64,000 nucleotides of DNA, taken from contig NZ_BLAD01000062.1 of the NCBI RefSeq assembly GCF_009687845.1, positions 52,283 through 116,282 on the forward strand, written 5' to 3'. Source of the stretch: Acrocarpospora corrugata. GTDB taxonomy: Bacteria; Actinomycetota; Actinomycetes; Streptosporangiales; Streptosporangiaceae. The notes under the pieces were generated by a model, which did no database searches, was not told where the DNA came from, and saw nothing but the letters and a program-made list of their open reading frames with translations. A program made the position numbers and the translations under genes. Shown here piece after piece: positions 50,820-59,977 of this stretch (position 1 is its first letter; each line of letters begins with the position of its first letter).

Positions 50820-53015
50820 ATGGCGATCGGGCTGAGCGAGGAGCACGAGGCGCTCCGGGAGTCGGTCAGCGGCTGGGCGGAGCGTTTCATCCCGGCCGAC
50901 GTCGTCCGCGGCGCCGTCGCGGCGGAGACCGAGGAGCGGCCGGCGTTCTGGGCCGGCCTCGCCGAACAGGGACTGCTCGGCCTGCACGTGCCCGAGGAGT
51001 TCGGCGGCTCCGGGTATGGCCTGCTGGAAGCCGCCGTCGCCATCGAAGCCCTGGCCGAGAGGATCGCGCCTGGACCCTTCGTGCCCACCGTGCTGGCCAG
51101 CGCGGCCATCCTGGCGGCGGGCGGCAAAGCCCAGGCGGAGCTGCTGCCGGGCCTGGCGGACGGTTCGCTGACGGGGGCGGTCGCCCTTGAGGGCGCGCTG
51201 ACCGGCGAGTGGGCCGAAGGCGTGCTGACCGTGTCCGGTGCCGCCGAGCCGGTGCTGGGCGGGACGCTGGCGGATGTGCTGGTGGTGCCGGTGACCACCG
51301 GCAGAGGCGTGGAGTGGGTGGCGATCGACGCCGCCTCGGCCAAGGTCACGGCGATCAAGGCGCTGGATCTGACCCGGGGGGTCGCCCGGGTGGAGCTGGC
51401 GGCGGTCGCCGTACCCGAGGAGCGGGTGCTGGACGGGCTGGACCTGACGGCGGTGCGGAACCTGGCCGCGGTGCTGCTCGGGGCGGACGCCGCCGGGGTG
51501 GCCCAGTGGTGCGTGACCGCCGCCGCCGCGTACGCCAAGGTCCGCGAGCAGTTCGGGCGGCCGATCGGCCAGTTCCAGGGCATCAAGCACAAACTCTCCC
51601 GGATGCTGGTCGCGCTGGAGCAGGCCCGCGCGACCGTGTGGGACGCGACCCGCGCCGAGGGCGACGAGCGCGCCTTCGCCGCCGCGATCGCCGGGCTGAT
51701 GGCCCCGGACGCGGCCGTCCAGTGCGCAAAGGACGCGATCCAGACATTCGGCGGCATCGGCTACACCTTCGAGCACGACGCGCACCTCTACTTCCGGCGG
51801 GCCCTGACCATCCGGGCGCTGCTCGGCGGGTCCGGCGCGTGGGCGGAGCGGGTGGCGTCGTCGGCGCTGTCCGGCGTCTCCCGGGAGATGCGCCTCGAAC
51901 TGCCCGAGGACGCGGAACCCCTGCGGGAGCGCATCCGCGCCGAACTGGCCGAGATCGCGGCACTCGACGGCGTCGAGCAGAAGCGCGCCCTGGCCGACGC
52001 CGGTTTCGTGATGCCGCACCTGGCCAGGCCGTGGGGGCGCGACGCCAAGCCGCTGGAGCAGGTCATCATCCAGCAGGAGCTGAAGGCCGCGGGCATCAGA
52101 CTCCCCGCGATGATCATCGGCGCCTGGGTGGTCCCGTCCATCGCCACGTACGGCACGGCCGAGCAGCAGCAACGTTTCCTCCCCAAGACGCTCAGCGGCG
52201 AGACCATGTGGTGCCAGCTCTTCTCCGAGCCGGGCGCGGGCTCCGACCTCGCCTCCGTCCAGATGAAGGCCGAACGCGTCGAGGGCGGCTGGCGGCTCAA
52301 CGGCCAGAAGATCTGGACGTCCGTGGCCCACGTCGCCGAATGGGGCATCTGCATCGCCCGCTCCTCCAGCGAGGGCCCCAAGCACGATGGGATCACCTAC
52401 TTCCTGGTCGACATGTTGGCCCCCGGCGTCACCGTCCGCCCGCTGACCGAGATGACCGGCGAAAACCTGTTCAACGAGGTCTTCCTGGACGACGTCTTCA
52501 TCGCCGACGACCTGGTGGTCGGCGAGGTCAACCAGGGCTGGAAGGTGGCCAGGAACACCCTCTCCAACGAGCGGGTGTCGCTGTCCTCCGGCGCGGGCGG
52601 CACCGGCTCCTCGGTCCCCGACCTGCTCGGCCTCGCCGGCCGCCTGGGCCGTGACCTGGACGCGGTGGAACGCCAGACCCTCGCCCACGTGGTCGCCGAA
52701 GGCCACTCCATCAACGCCCTGTCGCTGCGGGTCACCCTCAAGCAACTGGCCGGCACCGAACCCGGCGCGGACGCCTCGGTCCGCAAGCTGCTGTCCACCT
52801 CGCACGCGCAGCATGTCGCGGAGTGCGCGGTGGACCTGCTCGGCTCGGCCGCCGTGATCGCCGCCGACTGGAAGCTGGGCGACGCCGGCTACTGGAACCG
52901 CGCGGTCCTGGCCACCCGCGCGATGACGATCTACGGCGGCACCACGGAGGTTCAGCTCAACATCATCGCCGAACGCATGCTCGGCCTTCCCCGCGACCCC
53001 GAGCCGGGAAAGTGA
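50820..53015 (+). CDS. Two-domain fused acyl-CoA dehydrogenase (FadE34/ChsE3-like)
   Basis: A 731-residue flavoenzyme made of two acyl-CoA dehydrogenase domains in tandem. The first, shorter one covers about residues 1-350 (LHVPEEFGGSGYGLLEA, GRPIGQFQGIKHKLSRM). The second runs from about residue 365 to the end (MWCQLFSEPGAGSDLAS, GQKIWTSVAHVAEWG, ending TIYGGTTEVQLNIIAERMLGLPRD). Mycobacterial FadE34 (ChsE3), which dehydrogenates steroid side-chain acyl-CoAs, is a natural fusion of this kind and length. GGAGG is five bases before the ATG at 50820; an upstream GTG overlaps that site. The genes that follow (EchA19-, FadD19- and Ltp-like) support a steroid side-chain role. Confidence 0.88.
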   Translation: MAIGLSEEHEALRESVSGWAERFIPADVVRGAVAAETEERPAFWAGLAEQGLLGLHVPEEFGGSGYGLLEAAVAIEALAERIAPGPFVPTVLASAAILAAGGKAQAELLPGLADGSLTGAVALEGALTGEWAEGVLTVSGAAEPVLGGTLADVLVVPVTTGRGVEWVAIDAASAKVTAIKALDLTRGVARVELAAVAVPEERVLDGLDLTAVRNLAAVLLGADAAGVAQWCVTAAAAYAKVREQFGRPIGQFQGIKHKLSRMLVALEQARATVWDATRAEGDERAFAAAIAGLMAPDAAVQCAKDAIQTFGGIGYTFEHDAHLYFRRALTIRALLGGSGAWAERVASSALSGVSREMRLELPEDAEPLRERIRAELAEIAALDGVEQKRALADAGFVMPHLARPWGRDAKPLEQVIIQQELKAAGIRLPAMIIGAWVVPSIATYGTAEQQQRFLPKTLSGETMWCQLFSEPGAGSDLASVQMKAERVEGGWRLNGQKIWTSVAHVAEWGICIARSSSEGPKHDGITYFLVDMLAPGVTVRPLTEMTGENLFNEVFLDDVFIADDLVVGEVNQGWKVARNTLSNERVSLSSGAGGTGSSVPDLLGLAGRLGRDLDAVERQTLAHVVAEGHSINALSLRVTLKQLAGTEPGADASVRKLLSTSHAQHVAECAVDLLGSAAVIAADWKLGDAGYWNRAVLATRAMTIYGGTTEVQLNIIAERMLGLPRDPEPGK

Positions 53016-53035
53016 ACCGAGCAAAGGTTCTAGAC

Positions 53036-53049
53036 TAGAACGTGTTGCA
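53036..53049. promoter_or_regulatory. KstR-type operator
   Basis: TAGAACGTGTTGCA matches the mycobacterial KstR consensus TnnAACnnGTTnnA at every fixed position. It overlaps a second palindrome, GTTCTAGACTAGAAC, and lies 31 bases before the monooxygenase start. KstR is the TetR repressor of cholesterol side-chain and upper-ring genes; no kstR gene is in the window. Confidence 0.65.
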
Positions 53050-53080
53050 GTTCCGCTGAGTGCGCTCGTACGGTAAAGGC

Positions 53081-54193
53081 ATGCGAACGCGGGTTACGGA
53101 CATGTTCGGGATCGAATTTCCGATTTTTGCTTTCAGCCACTGCCGGGACGTCGTCGCGGCGGTCAGCCGGGCCGGGGGCATGGGGGTGCTGGGGGCGCTC
53201 TACTTCACGCCGGACGAGCTGGAAACCGAGCTGAAGTGGATCGACGATCACGTGGGCGGCATGCCCTACGGAGTGGACGTGGTCATGCCCGCCTCGTACG
53301 AGGGGGCGGATCTTGGGGTGGATTCGCCCGCGGACCTGCTCGCCCGGCTCCAGGGGATGATCCCCGCCGGGCACCGGGAGTTCGTCGACGCACTCCTGGC
53401 CAAGCACGGCGTCGCCGCGCTGAGCGGCGACGACGCCGGGCGCGCGCTGCTCGGCTGGACCGACGCGACCGCGCGCCCGCAGGTGGAGGTCGCGTTGCGG
53501 CACCCGATCGCGCTGCTGGCCAACGCGCTCGGCCCGCCCCCCGCCGACGTGGTCGAGCAGGCCCACGCCAAGGGGGTCAAGGTGGCCGCCCTCGCCTCCA
53601 CGCCCCGGCACGCGACCAAGCAGGTCGAGGTCGGCGTGGACATGGTCGTCGCCCAGGGCACCGAGGCCGGCGGCCACACCGGCGAGATCTCCACCATGGT
53701 GCTGATCCCCCAGGTCGTGGACGCCGTCGACGTCCCGGTCCTGGCCGCAGGCGGCATCGGCGACGGCCGTCAGATGGCGGCCGGCATGGCCCTCGGCGCC
53801 GACGGCGTCTGGACCGGCTCCATCTGGCTCACCGTCGAGGAAGCCGACACCTCCGAGGTGGTCAGACGCCGCATCCTCGCCGCGACCTCCCGCGACACCG
53901 TCCGCTCCCGCTCCTGGACCGGCAAGCCCGCCCGCCTCCTCAAAAACGAGTGGACCGACGCCTGGGAGGCCGCCGACTCCCCAGGCACCCTCCCGATGCC
54001 CCTCCAGTTCATGCTCGTCTCCGACGCACTGCGCCGCATCGGCCGCTCCGACGCCACCGAACTGACAACCTTCCCGGCCGGTCAGATCATCGGAACAATG
54101 AACCAGGTCAAATCCGCCAGACAGGTCGTCTTCGACATGATCGAGGGCTACGTCGAAGCCATGGAACGCCTGGGCCGCATCACTGCGGACTAG
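53081..54193 (+). CDS. Nitronate monooxygenase / 2-nitropropane dioxygenase family flavoprotein
   Basis: A 370-residue FMN-dependent TIM-barrel protein. The N-terminus MFGIEFPIFAF is the family start, AVSRAGGMGVLGA near residue 26 follows, and the FMN phosphate region is AQGTEAGGHTGE near residue 196, with VLAAGGIGDGRQMAAGMALGADGVW after it. Members oxidise nitronates or act as flavin reductases; several are in steroid degradation regulons, where their role is less clear. A KstR-type operator precedes it. The ATG at 53081 was chosen over an upstream GTG. Confidence 0.85.
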   Translation: MRTRVTDMFGIEFPIFAFSHCRDVVAAVSRAGGMGVLGALYFTPDELETELKWIDDHVGGMPYGVDVVMPASYEGADLGVDSPADLLARLQGMIPAGHREFVDALLAKHGVAALSGDDAGRALLGWTDATARPQVEVALRHPIALLANALGPPPADVVEQAHAKGVKVAALASTPRHATKQVEVGVDMVVAQGTEAGGHTGEISTMVLIPQVVDAVDVPVLAAGGIGDGRQMAAGMALGADGVWTGSIWLTVEEADTSEVVRRRILAATSRDTVRSRSWTGKPARLLKNEWTDAWEAADSPGTLPMPLQFMLVSDALRRIGRSDATELTTFPAGQIIGTMNQVKSARQVVFDMIEGYVEAMERLGRITAD

Positions 54194-54368
54194 CCTCGAT
54201 TCGTGCCTCAAGGCGGTCCGGTGCCCCGCCGCGCTGTTCAGCCACGCCCAGCGGCGATCAGACGGCTAACATTGGCCTGGTGAGCGGGCAGGTGAGCCGA
54301 ACATGTACAGCGCCGGGCGCTCTTCGGATTCTGGGACGGGCCGAACATGAACGCGCTCTTCGACGAGG

Positions 54369-55563
54369 ATGACGAGTTTGCCCAAAAGCGCGCTTGCCGG
54401 GGTGTTTCTGATGATCGCCGAGTGGGAACTCTCGGCTACCTGGATGGGAACACCTGGTTCGACTACGAGGACATCGAGCCGACGCACCCCATTCTGGGGC
54501 AGGGTTTCGAGACGAATCCGCGGCGGCGAACCGCGAGCGGCTCGATTCCTAAATGGTTCGCGAATCTGCTGCCTGAGCCTGGGAGCGGATTGCGGAATCT
54601 GATCAGCCAGGAGCTCGGACGGTCGGATCCCCATGACTTCCAGGTGCTCATGTTTCTTGGCGAGGATCTGCCCGGAGCCGTCCGCGTCGTTCCTGAGTCG
54701 GATATCTCGGCCATCGGCCGGGACCAGCTCGGGAAGGTCCGGTTCTCGCTCGCCGGTGTGCAAGCGAAGTTCTCCATGAGGTGGGAGGGGAAGGGCCTGG
54801 TTCTGCCGATGTCGGGTCAGGGTGGCGACTGGATCGTCAAGCTTCCCGATCGGCGCTTCCCCGAGGTTCCCGCCAACGAGTTCGCCATGCTCAGCTGGGC
54901 CAAGCATGCCGGTGTCGACGTCCCGGAAATCGAGCTCTTCACCGGCGCGGATCTCGTCGGACTCCCTGATGGGCTCATCTCGCCGCAGGAGATGGCGTTC
55001 GCGGTGCGCCGGTTCGACAGGCCGCCGGAGGGCCGGGTCCACCAGGAGGATTCGCCCAGGTCCGGGAAGTCGCCGTCGACACCAAGTACGACAACGCCAC
55101 CTACGGCGGCTTGGCGCGAGTCGTCAACGCATTGTGCCCGCAGGACATCGACGAATACATCCGAAGGCTGACCACCATCGTGGTGATCGGCAATCTGGAC
55201 GCGCACCTCAAGAACTGGACCCTGCGCTATCCCGACGGCCTCACCACCCGGCTCTCACCCGCGTACGATTTCGTCTCCGTCTCGGCCTACCAGGAGTTCC
55301 GGGCCGAGGAGCTGGCCTTCCCCGTGAACGGTGGAAGGATCGCCAAGCTCATCAGCCTCGACAATTTCCGGCATCTCGCCGACCGCGCTCACCTCGACGT
55401 GACCCAGGTCATCGACACCGTGACCCAGATGATCGCGGCGCTCCTGGACAGTTGGCCCGCGATCAAGCGCGACCTTCCGGTCCCCTCCTTCGTACGCGAC
55501 CACATCGACCAACGGCTCACGTCTCTGCCACTGATCCCCGTCGATGATCAATGGCCTTCGTAG
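54369..55563 (+). pseudogene. hipA-type kinase toxin gene with two frameshifts
   Basis: The three reading-frame pieces join into one HipA-like protein of about 400 residues. MTSLPKSALAGVFL comes first; the frame is lost between 54410 and 54411, where one G appears deleted (ctgatgat for ctggatgat). The second piece runs from RRVGTLGYLDGN through FSLAGVQAKFSM and WIVKLPD to RVHQED. At about 55050-55052 a T appears deleted (gattcg for gatttcg). The third piece holds the kinase core: GNLDAHLKNW and the DFG-equivalent YDF. HipA kinases phosphorylate glutamyl-tRNA synthetase; no HipB antitoxin gene is adjacent. It is either a decayed gene or shows two sequencing errors. Confidence 0.8.
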
Positions 55564-56357
55564 TGGGCGGGGCGTTTTTCGCGGAATGCGCGGGAGCCCT
55601 CTTTGGCGTCTTCTGAGGCGATGACCGGCCAGCCGAGGTTGTCGGAGATCTTGAGGGCTTCTTCTTCGGCGAGACCGAGAGTGTCGCGGTAGGTGCGAAG
55701 GATGGCCTGGACGGCCAGCGGGCCGGAGGCCGCGATGTCGTCGGCCAGTTCCCTGGCTTTGGCGAGTGCCTGGCCGTCAGGGACGATCTGGTTGATCAGG
55801 CCCATCCGGTACGCCTCCGCGGCGGTGATCGCGCGGCCGGTGAGCAGCAGGTCCATGGCGAAGGCGTACGGGATCTGCCGGGGCAGGCGGACCGCGCTGC
55901 CGCCCATCGGGAAGAGCGCGCGCTTGGCCTCGAAGAGGCCGAGCGTGGCGGACTCGGCGACGACGCGGAGGTCGGTGCCGACCAGGAGTTCGGTGCCGCC
56001 GGCGACCGCGTAGCCCTCGATCGCGCTGATGATGGGTTTAGTCGGCAGGTCCTCGCGGAGCAGGCCCTTCCAGTGGAAGTTGGAGATCTCGGCGGCCCGC
56101 TGCCGCACGCGTTCGTCGGCGGACGGCGTGCCCATGGCCTTCAGGTCGGCGCCCGCGCAGAAGGTGTTGTCCGCGCCGGTCAGGATGCCGGCCCGGACGC
56201 CGGGTTCGGCGGAGATGTAGGCCCAGGCGTCGGCCATTCCGATCAGCATGTCGGTGGAGAGGGCGTTCCTGGCTTCGGGGCGGTCCATGGTGACGATGAC
56301 GAGGTGACCGTCGCGTTCGACCCGGCAGTGGGGGGTGCTGATGGGCAGAAGTTCCAC
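55548..56357 (-). CDS. Enoyl-CoA hydratase/isomerase (EchA19-like crotonase)
   Basis: A 269-residue crotonase-fold enzyme. The oxyanion-hole motifs are AGADLKAMG near residue 68 and EGYAVAGGTELL near residue 105. RALFPMGGSAVRLPRQIPYA and the tail ASEDAKEGSRAFREKR match, from memory, mycobacterial EchA19, the enoyl-CoA hydratase of cholesterol side-chain degradation. The start is GTG at 56357 with GAGGAG five bases upstream; the longer open frame upstream spans the regulatory region. It is divergent from the acyl-CoA ligase at 56543, with two KstR2-like boxes between, and overlaps the broken hipA by 16 bases at its 3' end. Confidence 0.88.
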   Translation of the reverse strand: MELLPISTPHCRVERDGHLVIVTMDRPEARNALSTDMLIGMADAWAYISAEPGVRAGILTGADNTFCAGADLKAMGTPSADERVRQRAAEISNFHWKGLLREDLPTKPIISAIEGYAVAGGTELLVGTDLRVVAESATLGLFEAKRALFPMGGSAVRLPRQIPYAFAMDLLLTGRAITAAEAYRMGLINQIVPDGQALAKARELADDIAASGPLAVQAILRTYRDTLGLAEEEALKISDNLGWPVIASEDAKEGSRAFREKRPAHYEGH

Positions 56358-56373
56358 TGAGTCTCCTCGTTCG

Positions 56374-56387
56374 ACCAAGCGTTTGCT
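56374..56387. promoter_or_regulatory. KstR2-like box 1
   Basis: accaagcgtttgct matches the KstR2 consensus AnCAAGnnCTTGnT with one mismatch. It lies just upstream of the ribosome-binding site of the EchA19-like gene. Confidence 0.5.
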
Positions 56388-56445
56388 CAGTTTAGCCGCG
56401 ATTCGCCCGCGGACGGCGCCCATTCTGCTATCGGTATCAGCGGCT

Positions 56446-56459
56446 ATCAAGCGCTTGTT
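56446..56459. promoter_or_regulatory. KstR2-like box 2
   Basis: atcaagcgcttgtt matches the KstR2 consensus AnCAAGnnCTTGnT at every fixed position and contains the perfect palindrome CAAGCGCTTG. It is in the middle of the divergent region between the EchA19-like and ligase genes, 72 bases from box 1. Confidence 0.6.
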
Positions 56460-56494
56460 AGGCCATGCCGGGAAGGGTTAACCTGCCCGCTAGG

Positions 56495-56507
56495 TAGAAC
56501 AGATTCT
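56495..56507. promoter_or_regulatory. TAGAAC-type inverted repeat before the ligase
   Basis: tagaacagattct contains the inverted repeat AGAA/TTCT and is close to the palindrome at 50780. It fits the KstR consensus with two mismatches. It lies 35 bases before the ligase start. Confidence 0.4.
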
Positions 56508-56542
56508 CGTTTGTGTTTCCCGCGCGGACAAGGGAGTTCCGG

Positions 56543-58087
56543 ATGGGTTCGCTCGGCTTCTGGAGACTCGCTCAGGCTGATCCCGGGTGGATCGCCGCCG
56601 TCGACCCGGACGGCACGGAACATGCCGCGGGTGAATTGCTGGCCCGGGCCAACCGCCTGGTGCACGGTCTCAGGGAACTCGGCCTTCAGCCGGGGGACGG
56701 TGTCTGTGGCCTGGTTCCGAACGGCGTGGACGGTCTCACCCTCTACCTGGCGGCGCTTCAGGCGGGCTGGTACTACACGCCGGTCAACTGGCATCTCACC
56801 GGGCCGGAGATCGCCTACATCGTGGCCGACAGCGAGGCGAAGGCGTACTTCGTGCACGAACGCTACGCCGAGGAGGGCATCCGCGGCGCGGCCGACCTGG
56901 ACCCTGAACGGCGCTTCGCGTTCGGCGCCGTGGACGGCTTCCGCCCGGTCAGTGACCTGACCGAGGGCCGGCCTGACACGCTGCCCGCCGAGCGTACGGC
57001 CGGTGCCACCATGCACTACACCTCCGGGACCACCGGCAAACCGAAGGGTGTGCGCCGCCCGCTCAGTGGCCTGGACCCGGATGACGCCGCCGAGTTGATG
57101 ACCTTCCTGCTCACCCTGTTCGGCATCACCCCGGGCCGGCCCAACGCGCATCTGGTCACCTCGCCGAACTACCACACCGCCGTCACCCAGTTCGGGGGCA
57201 CCGCCCTGCAGATGGGCCACACCCTCGTCTACATGGACAAGTGGGACGCGGAAGAGACGTTGCGCCTCTGTGAGCGCTACCGGATCACCAACTCGCACAT
57301 GGTTCCGACGCACTTCAAGCGCCTGCTGTCGCTTCCCGAGGAGGTCAGGACCCGCTACGACCTGTCCTCGCTCCGCTGGATGATCCACGCCGCCGCGCCC
57401 TGCCCCGTCCCGGTCAAGCAGCAGATGCTCGACTGGTGGGGCGACGTCGTCTACGAGTACTACGCGGCCACTGAGGGCGGCGGCACCCTGGCCACCCCGC
57501 AGGACTGGAAGAAGCATCCGGGCACGGTCGGCAACGCCTGGCCGATCAGTGAACTCCTGATCGTGGACGACGCGTTCGAAGAGGTCCCGACCGGCACCCC
57601 GGGCACGATCTACATGAAGATGATGGGCGTCCGCTTCGAGTACAAGGGCGACCCCGCCAAGACCGAGGCCAACCGGCTGCGCGACCACTTCACCGTCGGC
57701 GACATCGGCTACCTGGACCAGGACGGCTTCCTGTTCCTCTGCGACCGCAAAGCCGACCTGATCATCTCCGGCGGGACCAACATCTACCCGGCCGAGATCG
57801 AGAACGAGCTGCTCATCCACCCCAAGGTCGCCGACGTGGCCGTCTTCGGCATCCCGGACGAGGAGTGGGGGGAGCAGATCAAGGCCGTGATCGAGGCCGC
57901 GCCCGGCTCGGTCCCGGGACCCGAGCTGGCCGCTGAGATCTTGGGCTCTTTGCAGGGCCGCCTGTCCAGGATGAAATGGCCCAAGACGATCGACTTCATC
58001 GACGAGATGCCCCGCGAGCCCAACGGCAAGCTGCTCAAGCGCAAGCTCCGGGCCCCCTACTGGGAAGGCCGAGACCGTGCCATCTGA
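56543..58087 (+). CDS. Acyl-CoA synthetase (FadD-type)
   Basis: A 514-residue AMP-forming ligase. The AMP/P-loop motif is MHYTSGTTGKPKGVRRP near residue 155, the mid motif is YYAATEGGG near residue 308, the hinge region is DRKADLIISGGTNIYPAEIE near residue 400, and the C-terminal catalytic Lys is in REPNGKLLKRKLR. It activates a carboxylic acid, probably a fatty or steroid-derived acid, as its CoA thioester. AGGGAG is six bases before the ATG at 56543. The gene overlaps the next by 11 bases. Operators of KstR2 and KstR type lie in its promoter region. Confidence 0.9.
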   Translation: MGSLGFWRLAQADPGWIAAVDPDGTEHAAGELLARANRLVHGLRELGLQPGDGVCGLVPNGVDGLTLYLAALQAGWYYTPVNWHLTGPEIAYIVADSEAKAYFVHERYAEEGIRGAADLDPERRFAFGAVDGFRPVSDLTEGRPDTLPAERTAGATMHYTSGTTGKPKGVRRPLSGLDPDDAAELMTFLLTLFGITPGRPNAHLVTSPNYHTAVTQFGGTALQMGHTLVYMDKWDAEETLRLCERYRITNSHMVPTHFKRLLSLPEEVRTRYDLSSLRWMIHAAAPCPVPVKQQMLDWWGDVVYEYYAATEGGGTLATPQDWKKHPGTVGNAWPISELLIVDDAFEEVPTGTPGTIYMKMMGVRFEYKGDPAKTEANRLRDHFTVGDIGYLDQDGFLFLCDRKADLIISGGTNIYPAEIENELLIHPKVADVAVFGIPDEEWGEQIKAVIEAAPGSVPGPELAAEILGSLQGRLSRMKWPKTIDFIDEMPREPNGKLLKRKLRAPYWEGRDRAI

Positions 58088-58976
58088 ACTGTCCGAGAGC
58101 CACGTTCTGGAGTTTCCCGGCGGCTACACCAGAAGCACCGGGCCGGTGATCGGGCGCTTCCTGACCGAGCTGCGGGACGGCAGGATCGTAGGCGTGCGGA
58201 CCGCCGATCAACGCACCCTCGTCCCGCCACTGGAGTACGACCCGCACACGGGCGACCCGGTGACCGATGAGTTCGTCACCGTCGGCCCGGCCGGCACGGT
58301 GGCCGAATGGGTCTGGGTGGACTCGCCGCGCCGCAACCACCCGCTGGACCACCCGTTCGCCTGGGCGATGATCAAACTCGACGGCGCGGACACCGCGCTG
58401 GTGCACGTGGTCGACGCGGGCCACCCGAAGGCGATGCGCCCCGGGCTGCGGGTGCGCCCCCGCTGGCGGGCCGAACGGATCGGCCAGATCACCGACATCG
58501 AGTGCTTCGTCCCCGAGGTCACGATGATCGTCTCCCCGGTCCGGGCCGAGTACACGATCAAGCCGGGCCGGGCGCTCACCCGCTTCCTGGAAGGCGTGCG
58601 GGACGGCGTCTTCCTGGCGGGACACTGCGCCACCTGCGACAAGGTCTACGTGCCCTACCGGATCTCGTGCCCCGAGTGCGGCTACCTGATCGCGGAGGAA
58701 CGCCAGGTCGCCGACACCGGGACGATCACCACGTTCGCCATCAACAACCTGCCCGACCCGAGGGCCCCCCAGGTGCCCTTCGTCTCCGCGTACATCCTGC
58801 TGGACGGTGCGGACACCCCGATGATCGCCCTGGTCGGCGACGTGCCCGCCCACGAGGTACGGCAGGGCATGCGCGTGCGCGCCGTCTGGGTGCCGGAAGC
58901 GGAACGCACGCTCGCGATGAGCAACGTCAAATGGTTCGCTCCCACCGGAGAGCCCGACGCCGAGCTGGAGAACTGA
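58077..58976 (+). CDS. Double DUF35 OB-fold protein with zinc ribbon
   Basis: A 299-residue protein of two DUF35-like halves. The first (about residues 20-145) is an OB-fold without metal Cys. The second has a rubredoxin-like zinc ribbon (Cys184, Cys187, Cys198, Cys201) followed by an OB-fold (TGTITTFAINNLPDP, MRVRAVW). In mycobacteria such a protein (Rv3521) is encoded next to ltp3 and ltp4, and related DUF35 proteins (ChsH2) partner a thiolase-fold aldolase. It likely binds acyl-CoA and the downstream Ltp-like proteins. It starts with GTG inside the ligase gene, and its TGA overlaps the next ATG by one base. Confidence 0.83.
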   Translation: MPSELSESHVLEFPGGYTRSTGPVIGRFLTELRDGRIVGVRTADQRTLVPPLEYDPHTGDPVTDEFVTVGPAGTVAEWVWVDSPRRNHPLDHPFAWAMIKLDGADTALVHVVDAGHPKAMRPGLRVRPRWRAERIGQITDIECFVPEVTMIVSPVRAEYTIKPGRALTRFLEGVRDGVFLAGHCATCDKVYVPYRISCPECGYLIAEERQVADTGTITTFAINNLPDPRAPQVPFVSAYILLDGADTPMIALVGDVPAHEVRQGMRVRAVWVPEAERTLAMSNVKWFAPTGEPDAELEN

Positions 58977-59977
58977 TGCGTGAGGTGGCGATCGTCGCGT
59001 TCGCCCAGACCGAGCACACCGACCACGACACCGGCCTGACCGAACCCGAGCTGCTGCTGCCCGTCATCGAGGAGGTCCGCGTCAAGTCGGGCCTGCGGAA
59101 GTTCGGCTTCACCTGCTCGGGCAGCTGCGACTACCTGGCCGGCGCGCCGTTCTCGTTCGTGTCGGCGCTGGACTCGCTGGGCGCCTGGCCGCCGATCTCG
59201 GAGAGCCACGTCGAGATGGACGGCGCGTTCGCCCTGTACGAGGCGTGGGTGCGGCTCCAGCACGGCGACATCGACTCCGCCCTCGTGTACGGCTTCGGCA
59301 AGACCTCCACCAGCGACCTCCGAGAAATCATGACATTGCAGCTTGATCCCTACTATTTGGCTCCACTGGGCTTGGATCAGCTCTCCTTCGCCGGCCTCCA
59401 GGCCAGCGCCCGGGGCGCCGACCGCGCCGAACTGGACGCGATCGTCCGCCGCAGCAGAGCCGACGGGCGAACCAACCCGTACGCGCTCAACCTGCCCGAT
59501 CCCACCCCCGAAGACGACGGCCACGCCGCCCCGATCACCGACGGAGCCGCCGCCGTCGTCCTCGTCGCCGGGGACCTGATCGCGAACTATCCGCGTCCCG
59601 CCTACATCACCGGCATCGCGCATCGCATCGAACCCCACTATCTGGGTATGCGGAACCTCGCCCTGTCGGCCTCCGCCGCTGACGCCGCATCGGCGGCGGG
59701 GGTCGGCAAGGGCCCGATCGACGTGGCCGAACTGCACACCCAGTTCAGCCACGAGGAACCCATCCTGCGCGACGCCTTCGGCCTCCCCGCCGGCACCGTG
59801 ATCAACCCCTCCGGCGGCCCGCTGGCCGCCAACCCGGTCATGGCCACCGGCCTGATCCGGATCGGCGAGGCCGCCCAGCGCATCCTGGACGGCACCGCCC
59901 GCCGCGCCGTCGCGCACGCCACCAGCGGTCCCTGCCTCCAGCACAATCTGGTCGCCGTCCTGTCGAGCGAGGTCTGA
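58976..59977 (+). CDS. SCP2-type thiolase-fold protein (Ltp4-like)
   Basis: A 333-residue thiolase-superfamily protein of the lipid-transfer/SCP2 branch. The N-terminus REVAIVAFAQTEH is the family start, and FTCSGSCDYLAG is near residue 44. The C-terminal part has LHTQFSHEEPILRDAFGL and NPSGGPLAANPVMATGL, where thiolases have the catalytic Cys loop. The lack of the standard thiolase Cys loops suggests retro-aldol cleavage, as known for Ltp2, or a supporting role. It is fused translationally to the DUF35 gene and abuts the next thiolase-fold gene with no gap, so the two probably form a heteromer. Confidence 0.83.
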   Translation: MREVAIVAFAQTEHTDHDTGLTEPELLLPVIEEVRVKSGLRKFGFTCSGSCDYLAGAPFSFVSALDSLGAWPPISESHVEMDGAFALYEAWVRLQHGDIDSALVYGFGKTSTSDLREIMTLQLDPYYLAPLGLDQLSFAGLQASARGADRAELDAIVRRSRADGRTNPYALNLPDPTPEDDGHAAPITDGAAAVVLVAGDLIANYPRPAYITGIAHRIEPHYLGMRNLALSASAADAASAAGVGKGPIDVAELHTQFSHEEPILRDAFGLPAGTVINPSGGPLAANPVMATGLIRIGEAAQRILDGTARRAVAHATSGPCLQHNLVAVLSSEV

